From NCBI RefSeq assembly GCF_019749255.1, contig NZ_JACWFH010000031.1, positions 62,001 through 126,000 on the forward strand: 64,000 nt of DNA. The letters are read 5' to 3'. Source of the DNA: Mesobacillus maritimus. Lineage in GTDB: Bacteria; Bacillota; Bacilli; Bacillales; Cytobacillaceae. The notes below the pieces were generated by a model. That model did not search any database. It saw nothing but the letters and a program-made list of their open reading frames with translations, and was not told where the DNA came from. Every line of letters starts with the position of its first letter. Position 1 is the stretch's first letter. A program made the position numbers and the translations under genes. This document shows positions 37,503-46,468 of this stretch, in pieces.

Positions 37503-38906
37503 ATGGCACAACATTGGCAAGAGTTATTGCCTGTTGACCAATACGTCGTGGCGTCGAACGGGTTGTTGCATGAACATGACCGGAAAGTGCTGACTTTCTT
37601 ATATCAGCCTTTAATTGGACCGGTTTGTCTCAGTTTATATATGACGCTCTGGGCAGAGCTAGAGGAAAATCGTCTCTGGTCGGCAACATCCTCACATCAT
37701 GGTTTGATGAGTCTTCTCGGTTTAAATTTAAATGATATTTATCAGGCGCGTCTAAAGCTTGAGGGAATCGGCCTTTTAAAGACTTATGTTAAAAATGAGG
37801 ATGAAGAACGTTCATTTATTTACGAACTACAACCACCATTAACAGCTGAGCAATTCTTTTTGGATGGTCTTTTAAATATTTATTTATATCGTAAAATAGG
37901 CAAAAACCAATTTTTTAGATTGAAACGGTTTTTCACAGACAAAGCGGTGAGCAAACAAGAACAGTATTCGGATGTAACTCGAGCGTTTCAGGATGTCTTT
38001 GTTTCAGTTTCGCCAGACGCACTTCGGTATCATAGTGCTTCGCCCGGAGAGCTTGAACCTCAAGAGGACCAGCAGTTTATTGGTCGTCAAGATTCGGTCG
38101 GAATTCAGATTGATCAAGCCACCTTTGACTTTGACCTTCTGACTGCAGGTTTGAAAGAATCACTTGTTCCGAAGCAGGCGTTAACAAATAAAGTCAAAGA
38201 AGCCATTAGCAATCTTGCCTTTTTATATGGGATTGACTCCATACAAATGAAGAATATTATTCTAAGTGCACTGACGCCAGATAATGAAATTGATATTGAG
38301 GAGCTTCGCAAAGCTGCAAGAGACTGGTATCAGTTCGAGAATCAAGACCAATTGCCACAACTGCTTGATCGAAAGCAACCTGCTGAGTTTCAATCTGGGA
38401 TTCGTAATCCAGTCACGCAGGAAGACAAGCTTATGCAATATTTTGAAGGCACCTCTCCAAGAGAACTATTGATTCAAATTTCAGCTGGTGCCACACCATC
38501 AAAAGCAGATTTACAAATCATTGAAGACATTATGTTTAAACAAAAACTCCAGCCGGGTGTGGTGAATGTTTTAATTGAGTATGTTATGCTCAGGACGGAT
38601 ATGAAGCTAAACAAGGCTTATATGGAAAAAATCGCCGGTCATTGGGCACGGAAGCAAATCAAAAGTGTCAAAGACGCCATGGATTTAGCGAAGAAAGAAC
38701 ACAAGCAATACATGGATTGGGCAGAAGAGAAAAAATCTCGTCCTGCTCAGACTCAGCAGAAGAAAACAATACGAAAAGAAGTGCTGCCAGACTGGTTTGA
38801 AGGAAATCAAGAAGGTAAAATAGATAAGAAACAAGAAGACTTTGATTTTGAAAAGGAAAAGAAACTACTCGAAGAAGAACTAAAGGAATTTAAATCAGGG
38901 AGGTGA
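37503..38906 (+). CDS. dnaB: Replication initiation / helicase loading protein DnaB (Bacillus type)
   Basis: Membrane-associated primosome protein that, with DnaD and DnaI, loads the replicative helicase DnaC at oriC and at restarted forks. It is unrelated to E. coli DnaB helicase. It has an N-terminal DnaB/DnaD-type winged helix (about 1-130), a central DDBH2-type region (about 300-400; KADLQIIEDIMFKQKL) and a charged C-terminus. The ATG at 37503 has GGAGGG at proper spacing, whereas the ATG at 37497 abuts that site. It has 467 residues (472 in B. subtilis). Its stop overlaps the dnaI ribosome-binding site. Confidence 0.93.
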   Translation: MAQHWQELLPVDQYVVASNGLLHEHDRKVLTFLYQPLIGPVCLSLYMTLWAELEENRLWSATSSHHGLMSLLGLNLNDIYQARLKLEGIGLLKTYVKNEDEERSFIYELQPPLTAEQFFLDGLLNIYLYRKIGKNQFFRLKRFFTDKAVSKQEQYSDVTRAFQDVFVSVSPDALRYHSASPGELEPQEDQQFIGRQDSVGIQIDQATFDFDLLTAGLKESLVPKQALTNKVKEAISNLAFLYGIDSIQMKNIILSALTPDNEIDIEELRKAARDWYQFENQDQLPQLLDRKQPAEFQSGIRNPVTQEDKLMQYFEGTSPRELLIQISAGATPSKADLQIIEDIMFKQKLQPGVVNVLIEYVMLRTDMKLNKAYMEKIAGHWARKQIKSVKDAMDLAKKEHKQYMDWAEEKKSRPAQTQQKKTIRKEVLPDWFEGNQEGKIDKKQEDFDFEKEKKLLEEELKEFKSGR

Positions 38907-38911
38907 GAGGT

Positions 38912-39844
38912 GTGCAAAACATTAATGATTCATTGCGAAAGCTTGCCAATAACCAGAACTTTCAACAACGTTATGATGCGCTTAAAAATGAAGTGTTGAG
39001 TGACCCTCTCGTAAAGGATTTTTTACGGCAACATCAAGGGGAAATCACAAGAGATATCGTTGATAAAAGTTTGATGAAGCTACATGAATTTATCAATCAA
39101 AGTAAAGGCTGTAGTGAGTGTAGCAGTCTTGAGAATTGTAAAAATATGATTCAAGGCTATGAACCAACGCTTGTATTCAATGGTAAGTTTATTGATGTTA
39201 CGTATGATCGCTGTCAGAAAAAAATCATGAGTGATGAAAAGAAGAAAAATGAGCGTTTGATTTCTAGTCTTTATGTGCCTAAGGAAATACTAAAAGCCTC
39301 ACTTGGTGATATTGACCTTGATGATCCCGGACGGTTAATGGCGATAAAAATGGCAAAGGACTTTATAAAAAATTATCATACTGGTGAAAAGCAAAAAGGC
39401 CTCTATCTGCATGGCCCATTTGGTACGGGAAAGTCGTACTTGCTTGGTGCAATTGCGAATGAACTTGCTAACAGGCATATTAGTTCAATGCTGGTCTACG
39501 TGCCTGAACTTTTCCGTGAAATGAAAAACTCAATCGGGGATAACTCCGTTAATGAAAAGCTTGAGGTCATAAAAAAAGCTCCTATCCTGATGCTCGATGA
39601 TATCGGAGCTGAGACGATGAGTAGCTGGGCACGTGATGAGATTTTAGGACCGATTCTCCAATTTAGAATGTCTGAAAACCTCCCGACCTTCTTTACCTCT
39701 AATTTTGATATTGAAGGGCTAGCTCATCATCTAACCTACAGTCAACGTGGGGAAGTCGAGCAATTGAAGGCGGCAAGGATTATTGAAAGAATTCGATACC
39801 TAGCTGCTCCAGTGCGAGTGGAAGGGAAAAATCGACGGGTATAG
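38912..39844 (+). CDS. dnaI: Primosomal helicase loader DnaI
   Basis: AAA+ ATPase that loads the replicative helicase. The N-terminal helicase-binding domain has a zinc site formed by cysteines in GCSECSSLENC and the later DVTYDRC. The AAA+ core (about 130-310) has Walker A GPFGTGKSYLL, Walker B ILMLDDIGAE and a sensor in FFTSNFD. It has 310 residues. The GTG at 38912 lies five bases after GGGAGGTGA; an alternative GTG at 38903 is within that site. It is coupled with dnaB and followed by a terminator. Confidence 0.94.
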   Translation: MQNINDSLRKLANNQNFQQRYDALKNEVLSDPLVKDFLRQHQGEITRDIVDKSLMKLHEFINQSKGCSECSSLENCKNMIQGYEPTLVFNGKFIDVTYDRCQKKIMSDEKKKNERLISSLYVPKEILKASLGDIDLDDPGRLMAIKMAKDFIKNYHTGEKQKGLYLHGPFGTGKSYLLGAIANELANRHISSMLVYVPELFREMKNSIGDNSVNEKLEVIKKAPILMLDDIGAETMSSWARDEILGPILQFRMSENLPTFFTSNFDIEGLAHHLTYSQRGEVEQLKAARIIERIRYLAAPVRVEGKNRRV

Positions 39845-39860
39845 GCTGCTTGTTATGATG

Positions 39861-39890
39861 GAAACCACATAGATTGTGGTTTCTTTTTTT
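39861..39890 (+). terminator. nrdR-dnaB-dnaI terminator
   Basis: GAAACCACA pairs with TGTGGTTTC over a five-base loop, with a T run after it. Confidence 0.93.
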
Positions 39891-40225
39891 TATAGTTTAT
39901 GGAGTGCCCTAAGTATGAAGAACGGAAGCAGAAAGGCCAACGATCGGTGCTATTGGCGCCCTAAGTGAGGAGAGAGTAGAAGAGAAGGGTCATGAATCGG
40001 TGCTATTGGTGCCCTAAGTGGGGAGAGAGTAGAAGAGAAAGGTCGCGAATCGGTGCTATTGGCGCCCTAAGTGAGGAGAGAGTAGAAGAGAAAGGTCACG
40101 AACCGGTGATATTGATGCCCTAAGTGAGATGAGAGTAGAAGAGAAAGGTCATGAATCGGTGCTATTGGTGACCTAAGCGGGGTTAAAGATGAAGAGGAAG
40201 GTCACCAACTAGGCAATTCCTCCCC
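39889..40225. repeat. 53-bp tandem repeat array, first locus
   Basis: The anchor AATCGGTGCTATTGGTGCC recurs at 39942, 39995, 40048, 40101 and 40154, exactly 53 bp apart, with diverged edge units near 39889 and 40207. Each unit also has CCCTAAGTG and AGTAGAAGAGAAAGGTC. GGTGC/GCGCC can pair in some units. It lies between the dnaI terminator and ytxC. The same family is present at 52751-53085. The 130 bp between the array and ytxC shows nothing else. Confidence 0.92.
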
Positions 40226-40356
40226 AGTTAACTCAAGAACAACGACTTTTCCAAAAAAAACAATGGAAATATGCATTGGGTTCATTTAGATGCTTCTAAA
40301 TTGAACATGTCCCCCATATATTAAATCAGGAGATTTTAACAAAAGGGGGGATATGG

Positions 40357-41223
40357 TTGATTGAAATCATCTTCCAAAAAGATCAAGATGCCCAGCGGAT
40401 GTATGGGCACATAACTGGACAATTACCAGAAGTCCAACATGAAAATGGAATAATCCAAATAGATAAAGACAGAAAAATAATTAAAATTCTTACAAAAAAT
40501 ATGCCAAAAACGGCTTTTCATAGTATTAAGGAAAGCGTCTATGAATTTATCGCATTAAAAAAGCGTGACGATTGGTTCAGAGAGATTTTATCTCAACGGT
40601 TTTTTTACACAGATCCCAATGAACAAGAGCAGATTCTTGAAATCATTTATTCGGTGATAGAGGGAAGTAGGGAGGACCTAGCCCACTTTTTGCAAGACAC
40701 AGATGAAAAGCAATATGTATTCCAAGCCATTGATGACTTCTTTAAAGGGAGTGTAAGCTTTTCATTTGATTCCTTTGTTGTCTTTCGTTTGAAACCATTT
40801 CTTGATAAGTTGCAGAACTATGTTGAAGTGGCCATTGATGAATACAAATTAGAGCAGGATTACCAAATGTTTGTACAAACCCTAAGGGATTTCTTGTTAG
40901 GTAGACCTGCTCAGCAAGAGACGATTCACTTGATTCTTGATGAGGAAACAGCCTTTTATAATCATGAATTTATTGAAATGAAACGGAATGAGCTTATTAA
41001 AGGAATCGACCGTAAGCTTCTTGGCAATCATCCAATCTATGTTGATTCCGTCACGATTGCCCCTTTACTGTCAATGGCGCCAACGAGGATTTATCTCTAT
41101 ACAAACCAACCAGAGCAACCGTTGGTTCGAACGATTAGAAATATCTTTGAAGAACGCGTAATAATCAGTCCAGTTAACTCATTTTTGAAAAATAAACAGG
41201 TAGAAAACGAAAAAGTCCAGTAG
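40357..41223 (+). CDS. ytxC: Putative sporulation protein YtxC
   Basis: Protein of 288 residues, likely cytosolic, without clear membrane segments or catalytic motifs. The YtxC family is found in spore-formers and its role is not established. Recognisable stretches are KRDDWFREILSQRFFYTDP near residue 70 and SMAPTRIYLYTNQPE near 235. It starts at TTG behind AAGGGGGGAT. Its position between dnaI and thrS matches B. subtilis, except that ytxB is missing. Confidence 0.83.
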   Translation: MIEIIFQKDQDAQRMYGHITGQLPEVQHENGIIQIDKDRKIIKILTKNMPKTAFHSIKESVYEFIALKKRDDWFREILSQRFFYTDPNEQEQILEIIYSVIEGSREDLAHFLQDTDEKQYVFQAIDDFFKGSVSFSFDSFVVFRLKPFLDKLQNYVEVAIDEYKLEQDYQMFVQTLRDFLLGRPAQQETIHLILDEETAFYNHEFIEMKRNELIKGIDRKLLGNHPIYVDSVTIAPLLSMAPTRIYLYTNQPEQPLVRTIRNIFEERVIISPVNSFLKNKQVENEKVQ

Positions 41224-41228
41224 TCCTC

Positions 41229-41257
41229 TTGATTTTAAAAAGATTACAATCTATAAT
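41229..41257 (+). promoter_or_regulatory. thrS promoter
   Basis: TTGATT (41229-41234) and TATAAT (41252-41257) are 17 bp apart and precede the T-box leader. Confidence 0.78.
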
Positions 41258-41274
41258 AACCTACATAATATGAA

Positions 41275-41536
41275 TCAAAGCAAAAGTATCGATGAGGACA
41301 TGGGCTTATCTTTAATGGTTTCCAGAGAGGGAAGGCAAGGGCTGAAACCTTCCTAACACAAAAGAAAGAGCTTACCACCTCTGAACTTCAGTTACGAACG
41401 CATATGTTAGTAGTTTCTGACGGTAGTAGCCGTTATCTAAACCAGAGCCGTTTTTGGGTATATATGCCATGAACGGGAAAATGGGTGGAACCACGATATC
41501 AAACTCGTCCCTTTTTTTATAGGGATGGGTTTTTTT
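41275..41536 (+). promoter_or_regulatory. T-box riboswitch upstream of thrS
   Basis: The conserved T-box sequence GGGTGGAACCACGA (41483-41496) is followed by a terminator stem (CGTCCCT with AGGGATGGG, T run) that competes with the antiterminator. AGAGAGGGAAGGCAAGGGCTGAAA forms the AG-rich stem region (core AGAGAGGGAAGG). ACC at 41374-41376, before TGAAC, is the likely threonine specifier codon. Uncharged tRNA-Thr should allow read-through; the TGGA bulge predicts a UCCA tRNA end. Confidence 0.92.
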
Positions 41537-41606
41537 ATTTTTATTAAGTGGAAGAAAATGGAAACTGTTAGAGCTTTTGCAAATAAAAATCAGGAGGTAA
41601 AACATT

Positions 41607-43541
41607 ATGGCAGACATGATTAAATTGACATTCCCAGATGGAGCAGTAAAGGAGTTTTCTGCCGGTACGACAATTGAAGATGTTGCAGCTTCCATTAGTC
41701 CGGGACTTAAGAAAAAAGCGATTGCCGGTAAAGTAAACGGTGAAATGTATGATTTAAGACGTCCAATTGAAACCGATGGACCAATTGAAATCATCACTCC
41801 AGATCGTGACGAGGCGCTTGAAGTTCTTCGACATAGTACAGCGCATTTAATGGCTCAGGCAATCAAGCGTTTATATAAAAATGTTAAGCTTGGCGTTGGT
41901 CCTGTTATTGATGGTGGCTTTTACTACGATATGGATCTTGAGGAATCCTTAACTCCTGAAGATTTGCCTTTAATTGAAAAAGAAATGAAAAAAATCATCA
42001 ATGAGAATATTGAAATTGTTCGAAATGAGGTTAGTCGCGACGAAGCCATTCAGCGCTACAAAGAAATTGGGGACGAATATAAGCTTGAATTGATTGAGGC
42101 TATTCCTGCTGATGAGACTGTTACAATCTATGAACAAGGTGATTTCTTTGACCTTTGTCGTGGTGTTCATGTTCCATCGACTGGTAAATTGAAAGAGTTT
42201 AAGCTTCTAAGCATCGCCGGAGCATACTGGCGTGGTGACAGCGATAATAAAATGCTTCAGCGTATTTATGGAACAGCATTCTTCAAAAAAGAAGACCTTG
42301 CTGAACACTTACGTCTTTTAGAAGAAGCGAAAGAACGTGATCACCGCAAACTAGGAAAAGAGTTAGGCTTGTTTACAAACTCGCAAAAAGTCGGTCAAGG
42401 TCTTCCACTTTGGTTACCAAAAGGAGCAACCATTCGCCGCATTATCGAGCGCTATATTGTCGATAAAGAAGTAAGCCTTGGTTATGACCATGTATATACT
42501 CCAATCATGGCAAACGTTGAGCTTTATAAAACTTCCGGTCACTGGGATCATTACCAAGAAGATATGTTCCCGACAATGGATATGGACAACGAGCAGTTAG
42601 TTCTTAGACCGATGAACTGCCCGCACCATATGATGGTTTATAAAAACAGCATGCACAGCTATCGCGAATTGCCAATCCGAATTGCTGAGCTAGGGACAAT
42701 GCACCGTTATGAGATGTCAGGAGCATTATCAGGTCTACAGCGTGTGCGTGGAATGACATTAAATGATGCCCATGTATTTGTTCGTCCAGACCAAATTAAG
42801 GAAGAATTCAAGCGCGTTGTGGAATTAATTCTTGCGGTTTATAAGGATTTCGATCTAAATGACTATTCCTTCCGATTATCTTACCGTGACCCACAAGATA
42901 CAGAGAAATATTTCGATGATGATGAGATGTGGGAAAAAGCACAGAGCATGCTGAAAGAAGCGATGGACGAGATGGGTCATGACTATTATGAAGCTGAAGG
43001 TGAAGCAGCATTCTACGGACCTAAGCTTGATGTTCAGGTAAAAACTGCACTTGGAAAAGAGGAAACTCTTTCCACTGTACAGCTAGACTTCTTACTTCCT
43101 GAGCGCTTTGATTTAACTTATATCGGAGAAGATGGCAAGCATCATCGTCCAGTAGTTATTCACCGTGGGGTTGTATCCACAATGGAGCGCTTTGTTGCCT
43201 TCTTGATTGAAGAATACAAAGGAGCATTCCCAACATGGCTTGCACCAATCCAGGCACAAGTGATTCCGGTTTCTCCAGACGTTCATTTCGATTATGCGAA
43301 GCAAGTTCAAGAAAAATTAAAGGCAGAAGGATTCCGCGTTGAATTAGATGCCCGTGAAGAAAAAATCGGTTATAAAATCCGCGAAGCTCAAATGCAAAAA
43401 ATTCCATATATGCTCGTTGTCGGTGATAAAGAAATCGAAGAAAATGCCGTTAATGTTCGTAAATATGGAGAACAGAAGTCAGAAACAATCAGCTTTGAAG
43501 CATTCTTAGATGCTTTCCGACAAGAAGCAAAAAGGTTTTAA
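41607..43541 (+). CDS. thrS: Threonyl-tRNA synthetase
   Basis: Class II synthetase charging tRNA-Thr. Domains in order are TGS (about 1-62), editing domain with the HxxxH site ([12 protein letters not shown], about 75-86), a linker with the SAD motif (about 170-220), the catalytic core (about 270-535) with [13 protein letters not shown] and [11 protein letters not shown] motif 3, and the anticodon-binding domain (about 540-644). Length 644 is typical. The ATG follows AGGAGGTAA. A threonine-specific T-box controls it. Confidence 0.97.
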   Translation: MADMIKLTFPDGAVKEFSAGTTIEDVAASISPGLKKKAIAGKVNGEMYDLRRPIETDGPIEIITPDRDEALEVLRHSTAHLMAQAIKRLYKNVKLGVGPVIDGGFYYDMDLEESLTPEDLPLIEKEMKKIINENIEIVRNEVSRDEAIQRYKEIGDEYKLELIEAIPADETVTIYEQGDFFDLCRGVHVPSTGKLKEFKLLSIAGAYWRGDSDNKMLQRIYGTAFFKKEDLAEHLRLLEEAKERDHRKLGKELGLFTNSQKVGQGLPLWLPKGATIRRIIERYIVDKEVSLGYDHVYTPIMANVELYKTSGHWDHYQEDMFPTMDMDNEQLVLRPMNCPHHMMVYKNSMHSYRELPIRIAELGTMHRYEMSGALSGLQRVRGMTLNDAHVFVRPDQIKEEFKRVVELILAVYKDFDLNDYSFRLSYRDPQDTEKYFDDDEMWEKAQSMLKEAMDEMGHDYYEAEGEAAFYGPKLDVQVKTALGKEETLSTVQLDFLLPERFDLTYIGEDGKHHRPVVIHRGVVSTMERFVAFLIEEYKGAFPTWLAPIQAQVIPVSPDVHFDYAKQVQEKLKAEGFRVELDAREEKIGYKIREAQMQKIPYMLVVGDKEIEENAVNVRKYGEQKSETISFEAFLDAFRQEAKRF

Positions 43542-43552
43542 GCAAAAAAGGA

Positions 43553-43641
43553 TTGCATCACATGATTTAATTTGATACAATACTAAACGTTGCAACAATA
43601 ACTAGCAATTCGTTGACACACTATCAACGTTATGATATAGT
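43553..43641 (+). promoter_or_regulatory. Promoters of the infC operon
   Basis: Two candidate sigma-A promoters lie in tandem: TTGCAT-17-TACAAT (43553-43581) and the stronger TTGACA-17-TATAGT (43613-43641). The second gives a leader of about 250 nt before infC. Confidence 0.75.
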
Positions 43642-43647
43642 TACAAA

Positions 43648-43798
43648 GGTAAAATTGAATACGGTTTGTGGAAAGAAGAAGCACCCGCTTCTCACCTGAT
43701 TGACGCTAATGAGGCAGTTGACAGGTTTTACGTTAACAACTGTCATTAAGTATGATTTCGTAAAGTGTGGGTGTATCGCCCGCACTTTTTTATTTGCG
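43648..43798 (+). promoter_or_regulatory. L20 leader (autoregulatory) of infC-rpmI-rplT
   Basis: A long structured leader ends in an intrinsic terminator, AAGTGTGGG/CCCGCACTT with a T run (43763-43793), about 100 bp before infC. In Bacillus L20 binds such a leader and causes premature termination. The helices AACTGTCATTAAG-region and GACAGGTTTTACG-region upstream can form an alternative fold. Assigned by position and terminator; the exact L20-binding fold was not modelled. Confidence 0.8.
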
Positions 43799-43899
43799 AA
43801 AATGCTGCAGTCGGTTAGCGGTTGGAGCCTGACTATAGCCCTTGCGATTATTTCTTTGCCCAAACTATGTATTCCGATAAAACCTGGAGGTGGCTAACT

Positions 43900-44415
43900 A
43901 TTAGCAAAGATATGCTGTTAAACGAGGGCATCCGTGCCCGTGAACTTCGTCTTATTGACCAAAATGGCGATCAGCTAGGAATTAAAACCAAAATTGAAGC
44001 ACTCGAAATTGCTTCTCGTGTGAATCTTGATGTTGTCCTTGTGGCACCGAATGCAAAACCACCTGTAGCCCGGATCATGGACTATGGTAAATTTAAATTC
44101 GAGCAACAAAAGAAAGAGAAAGAAGCACGTAAAAATCAAAAAATCATCACAACTAAAGAAGTGCGTCTGAGCCCAACAATTGATGAGCATGACTTTAACA
44201 CAAAGTTACGTAATGCTATCAAATTCTTGGAAAAAGGCGACAAAGTAAAAGCTTCGATTCGATTCAAAGGTCGTGCGATTACTCACAAAGAAATTGGTCA
44301 GCGTGTTTTAGATCGTTTCTCTCAAGCATGCAAGGATGTTGCTACAGTCGAGTCCCATCCAAAGATGGACGGACGCAGCATGTTTCTGGTTTTAGCCCCT
44401 AAAAACGAAAAGTAA
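43900..44415 (+). CDS. infC: Translation initiation factor IF-3
   Basis: Binds the 30S subunit, prevents premature 50S joining and proofreads the start codon. I place the start at the rare codon ATT (43900), six bases after GGAGGTGG; this yields 171 residues starting [18 protein letters not shown], as in other bacilli. The ATG at 43822 lies near the leader terminator and the next in-frame ATG (43912) is too far from the site. The N-domain carries the conserved Tyr-containing [16 protein letters not shown]; the C-domain has [22 protein letters not shown] start codons let IF-3 limit its own translation. Confidence 0.95.
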   Translation: MSKDMLLNEGIRARELRLIDQNGDQLGIKTKIEALEIASRVNLDVVLVAPNAKPPVARIMDYGKFKFEQQKKEKEARKNQKIITTKEVRLSPTIDEHDFNTKLRNAIKFLEKGDKVKASIRFKGRAITHKEIGQRVLDRFSQACKDVATVESHPKMDGRSMFLVLAPKNEK

Positions 44416-44432
44416 CAAGGAGGAAGTCCCTA

Positions 44433-44633
44433 ATGCCAAAAATGAAAACTCACCGTGGCGCTGCAAAGCGTTTCAAGAAGACAGGATCAGGCAAACTGAA
44501 GCGTTCTCACGCTTTCACTAGCCATATGTTCGCAAACAAATCCCAAAAGCAAAAGCGTAAGCTTCGCAAGGGTGCAATGGTTTCAAAAGGTGATTTCAAG
44601 CGTATCCGTCACCTATTAGACAACATTAAGTAA
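44433..44633 (+). CDS. rpmI: Ribosomal protein L35
   Basis: Large-subunit protein of 66 residues, highly basic, starting [20 protein letters not shown] and ending in the family's LDNIK-like tail. AAGGAGGAAG lies before the ATG. It lies 17 bp after infC and 38 bp before rplT within the L20-controlled operon. Confidence 0.97.
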   Translation: MPKMKTHRGAAKRFKKTGSGKLKRSHAFTSHMFANKSQKQKRKLRKGAMVSKGDFKRIRHLLDNIK

Positions 44634-44671
44634 TCATCGAGACAGCTCGATTTATATAGGAGGGAAATTAC

Positions 44672-45031
44672 ATGCCACGTGTTAAAGGCGGTACAGTTAC
44701 GCGCAAGCGTCGTAAAAAGGTTCTTAAATTAGCAAAAGGTTATTACGGTTCAAAACATACATTATATAAAGTTGCAAATCAGCAGGTAATGAAATCATTA
44801 CAATATGCTTATCGTGATCGTCGCCAGAAGAAGCGCGATTTCCGTAAGCTATGGATTACTCGTATCAATGCAGCTGCTCGTTTGAACGGTCTTTCTTATA
44901 GCCGTTTAATGCACGGACTTAAGCTTGCAGGTGTTGAAGTAAACCGCAAAATGCTAGCTGAGCTTGCTATTTCTGATGAAAAAGCATTTGCTCAATTAGC
45001 TGATGTTGCAAAAGCTCAATACAACAAGTAA
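44672..45031 (+). CDS. rplT: Ribosomal protein L20
   Basis: Large-subunit assembly protein of 119 residues that also represses its own operon through the leader. The long basic N-terminal extension ([20 protein letters not shown]) is followed by the globular RNA-binding domain (about 60-119). AGGAGGG precedes the ATG. A terminator immediately follows. Confidence 0.97.
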   Translation: MPRVKGGTVTRKRRKKVLKLAKGYYGSKHTLYKVANQQVMKSLQYAYRDRRQKKRDFRKLWITRINAAARLNGLSYSRLMHGLKLAGVEVNRKMLAELAISDEKAFAQLADVAKAQYNK

Positions 45032-45038
45032 GAATGTA

Positions 45039-45066
45039 AAAGCCATTCCATCTGGGATGGCTTTTT
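45039..45066 (+). terminator. infC-rpmI-rplT terminator
   Basis: AAGCCATTCC pairs with GGGATGGCTT over a short loop and runs into T residues. Confidence 0.92.
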
Positions 45067-45087
45067 CTCATGGAGGGAATGAGTGCG

Positions 45088-45351
45088 ATGAGGATTGAGT
45101 TTGTGTTCTTCCTATTAGTTATGAATTTAGTAGGATTTATACTCATGGGAGTAGATAAAAGCAAGGCGAGAAAGAGGCAGTATCGCATTAGTGAAAGAAC
45201 ACTATGGATGATGGCCATTTTTGGTGGCTCAGTTGGGGTAACAGTCGGGATGCTGTACTTTCGTCATAAAACTAAACATCTACAATTTAAGTATGGATTA
45301 CCTTTAATTGTATTAATTCATATAATAGGGATAGTATTTGTAACTCAATAG
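45088..45351 (+). CDS. ysdA: DUF1294 membrane protein YsdA
   Basis: Small membrane protein of 87 residues with three hydrophobic segments (about 3-20, 40-56 and 66-84). The conserved VGFILMGVDKSKARKRQYRI and FGGSVGVTVGMLYFRHKTKH stretches identify the DUF1294/YsdA family of unknown function. I chose the ATG at 45088; the ATGs at 45070 and 45079 overlap or touch the GGAGGG ribosome-binding site at 45072. Gene order rplT-ysdA-ysdB is as in B. subtilis. Confidence 0.84.
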   Translation: MRIEFVFFLLVMNLVGFILMGVDKSKARKRQYRISERTLWMMAIFGGSVGVTVGMLYFRHKTKHLQFKYGLPLIVLIHIIGIVFVTQ

Positions 45352-45356
45352 CGATA

Positions 45357-45391
45357 AAAAACCGTCAGCTCAAAATGCTAGACGGTTTTTG
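45357..45391. terminator. Bidirectional terminator between ysdA and ysdB
   Basis: AAAACCGTC pairs with GACGGTTTT, with an A run before and a T run after, serving both convergent genes. Confidence 0.88.
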
Positions 45392-45402
45392 CGTTGGCTT
45401 TT

Positions 45403-45798
45403 TTAATCCATATCTGGCTTTTTGTTCATGAATTCCTTCACAGGGCTTTTCCAGTTAATTTCTGCATTCGGGTATACCTCAAGGATTTGATCCTCGATAA
45501 ATATAAAATCTTCGTAGGCCAAGCCCTTCAAGGCATTGTTACTCTTTGGCCAAAGGTGAATCGAAACGACTTCAAAGGCATATTCTGTTGTTCCTAAATA
45601 TTTTTCACCTTCAAATAAAACGCCCTTGTAGGTGATATGAAAGTTTTTCCTGACATTTTCGGTATCATCATGGAAATAAAAGCGCTTTTGCTCATGCGCA
45701 AGCTCTAATTTCCTCTTTGGATTCACCAAGTACCGAACTGTACTATATAGAAGGAAAATAATTGCGGCAAATAGAAGAAGTCGAAAAATCCATAACAT
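45403..45798 (-). CDS. ysdB: Sigma-W controlled membrane protein YsdB
   Basis: Protein of 131 residues with one N-terminal membrane anchor (about 3-21, LWIFRLLLFAAIIFLLYS) and a soluble domain. In B. subtilis ysdB belongs to the sigma-W cell-envelope stress regulon; its function is unknown. The ATG at 45798 lies six bases after GGAGGAA; the longer frame begins within that site. The promoter upstream matches sigma-W. Confidence 0.88.
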   Translation of the reverse strand: MLWIFRLLLFAAIIFLLYSTVRYLVNPKRKLELAHEQKRFYFHDDTENVRKNFHITYKGVLFEGEKYLGTTEYAFEVVSIHLWPKSNNALKGLAYEDFIFIEDQILEVYPNAEINWKSPVKEFMNKKPDMD

Positions 45799-45830
45799 AG
45801 AATGTTCCTCCACTACTCATTTTCCTTATT

Positions 45831-45857
45831 TACGTATTTACATGTAGAATAGTTTCA
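45831..45857 (-). promoter_or_regulatory. Sigma-W promoter of ysdB
   Basis: On the minus strand TGAAAC (45852-45857) and CGTA (45831-45834) are 17 bp apart, the standard sigma-W pattern. It faces and slightly overlaps the candidate promoter of the divergent dUTPase gene. Confidence 0.85.
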
Positions 45858-45882
45858 TTTAAATGCAAATTTCCTATATAAT
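45854..45882 (+). promoter_or_regulatory. Candidate promoter of the dUTPase gene
   Basis: TTCATT (45854-45859) and TATAAT (45877-45882) are 17 bp apart, 25 bp before the start codon. The -35 overlaps the sigma-W -35 of ysdB on the other strand. Confidence 0.55.
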
Positions 45883-45906
45883 TTTTTTATAAAAAGGAGG
45901 AACATT

Positions 45907-46395
45907 ATGAATGTAGAAAAGCTTTATAGTATGCAGGCCGGTCTTGATACACATATCGAAGTAAAACATGGTTTAAAAGAAGAGGATTTATTTGATCGCA
46001 AAATGCTTGCTTTATTAGTGGAACTTGGCGAACTCGCGAATGAAACAAGAAGTTTTAAATTTTGGAGCCTTAAGCCCGCTTCCGATAAAGAGGTTATTTT
46101 AGAAGAATTCGTTGATGGAGTTCACTTTATTCTATCGTTAGGGCTTGAATCGGGGTTTCGGTATAAAGGTGACCAGTACGAAAAAACTCATGAAAGCAGC
46201 GTGACTGAACAATTTTTAAAAATATATGGAACCATTCATGAGTTTCGAACAAATAAGACTTCTCAAGTGTACACAAAATTGTTTAGAGATTATTTAGATT
46301 TAGCAGATATGCTTGGTTTTACTGAAAATGAAATAGAGCAGGCATATATTGAGAAAAATGAAGTAAATTATGAAAGGCAACAAAAAGGGTATTAG
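45907..46395 (+). CDS. All-alpha (MazG-like) dimeric dUTP diphosphatase
   Basis: Predicted to hydrolyse dUTP to dUMP, keeping uracil out of DNA and providing dUMP for thymidylate. It belongs to the all-alpha NTP pyrophosphatase fold rather than the trimeric beta-fold dUTPase. The metal-binding acidic pairs are in LVELGELANETRSFKFWS (ExxE, about 38-45) and ILEEFVDGVHFILSLG (ExxD, about 66-71). It has 162 residues. AAGGAGG precedes the ATG. The gene lies between ysdB and ysdC. The substrate is inferred from family resemblance. Confidence 0.85.
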   Translation: MNVEKLYSMQAGLDTHIEVKHGLKEEDLFDRKMLALLVELGELANETRSFKFWSLKPASDKEVILEEFVDGVHFILSLGLESGFRYKGDQYEKTHESSVTEQFLKIYGTIHEFRTNKTSQVYTKLFRDYLDLADMLGFTENEIEQAYIEKNEVNYERQQKGY

Positions 46396-46403
46396 AGCTT
46401 CTT

Positions 46404-46433
46404 TTGTACTTTACCTTCATGTTTCTGTATAAT
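46404..46433 (+). promoter_or_regulatory. Candidate ysdC promoter
   Basis: TTGTAC (46404-46409) and TATAAT (46428-46433) are 18 bp apart, 35 bp before ysdC. Confidence 0.6.
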
Positions 46434-46468
46434 TAAAATCGAAACTACATATTGAGGGAGTCGAAATA

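Noticed and set aside
39889-40225. CRISPR array
   Set aside because: Units are head-to-tail 53-bp copies without unique spacers, and no cas genes are nearby.
43822-43899. N-terminal extension of IF-3 from the ATG at 43822
   Set aside because: It lies at the leader terminator, has no ribosome-binding site, and the extra residues are absent from the family; ATT at 43900 has a perfect site.
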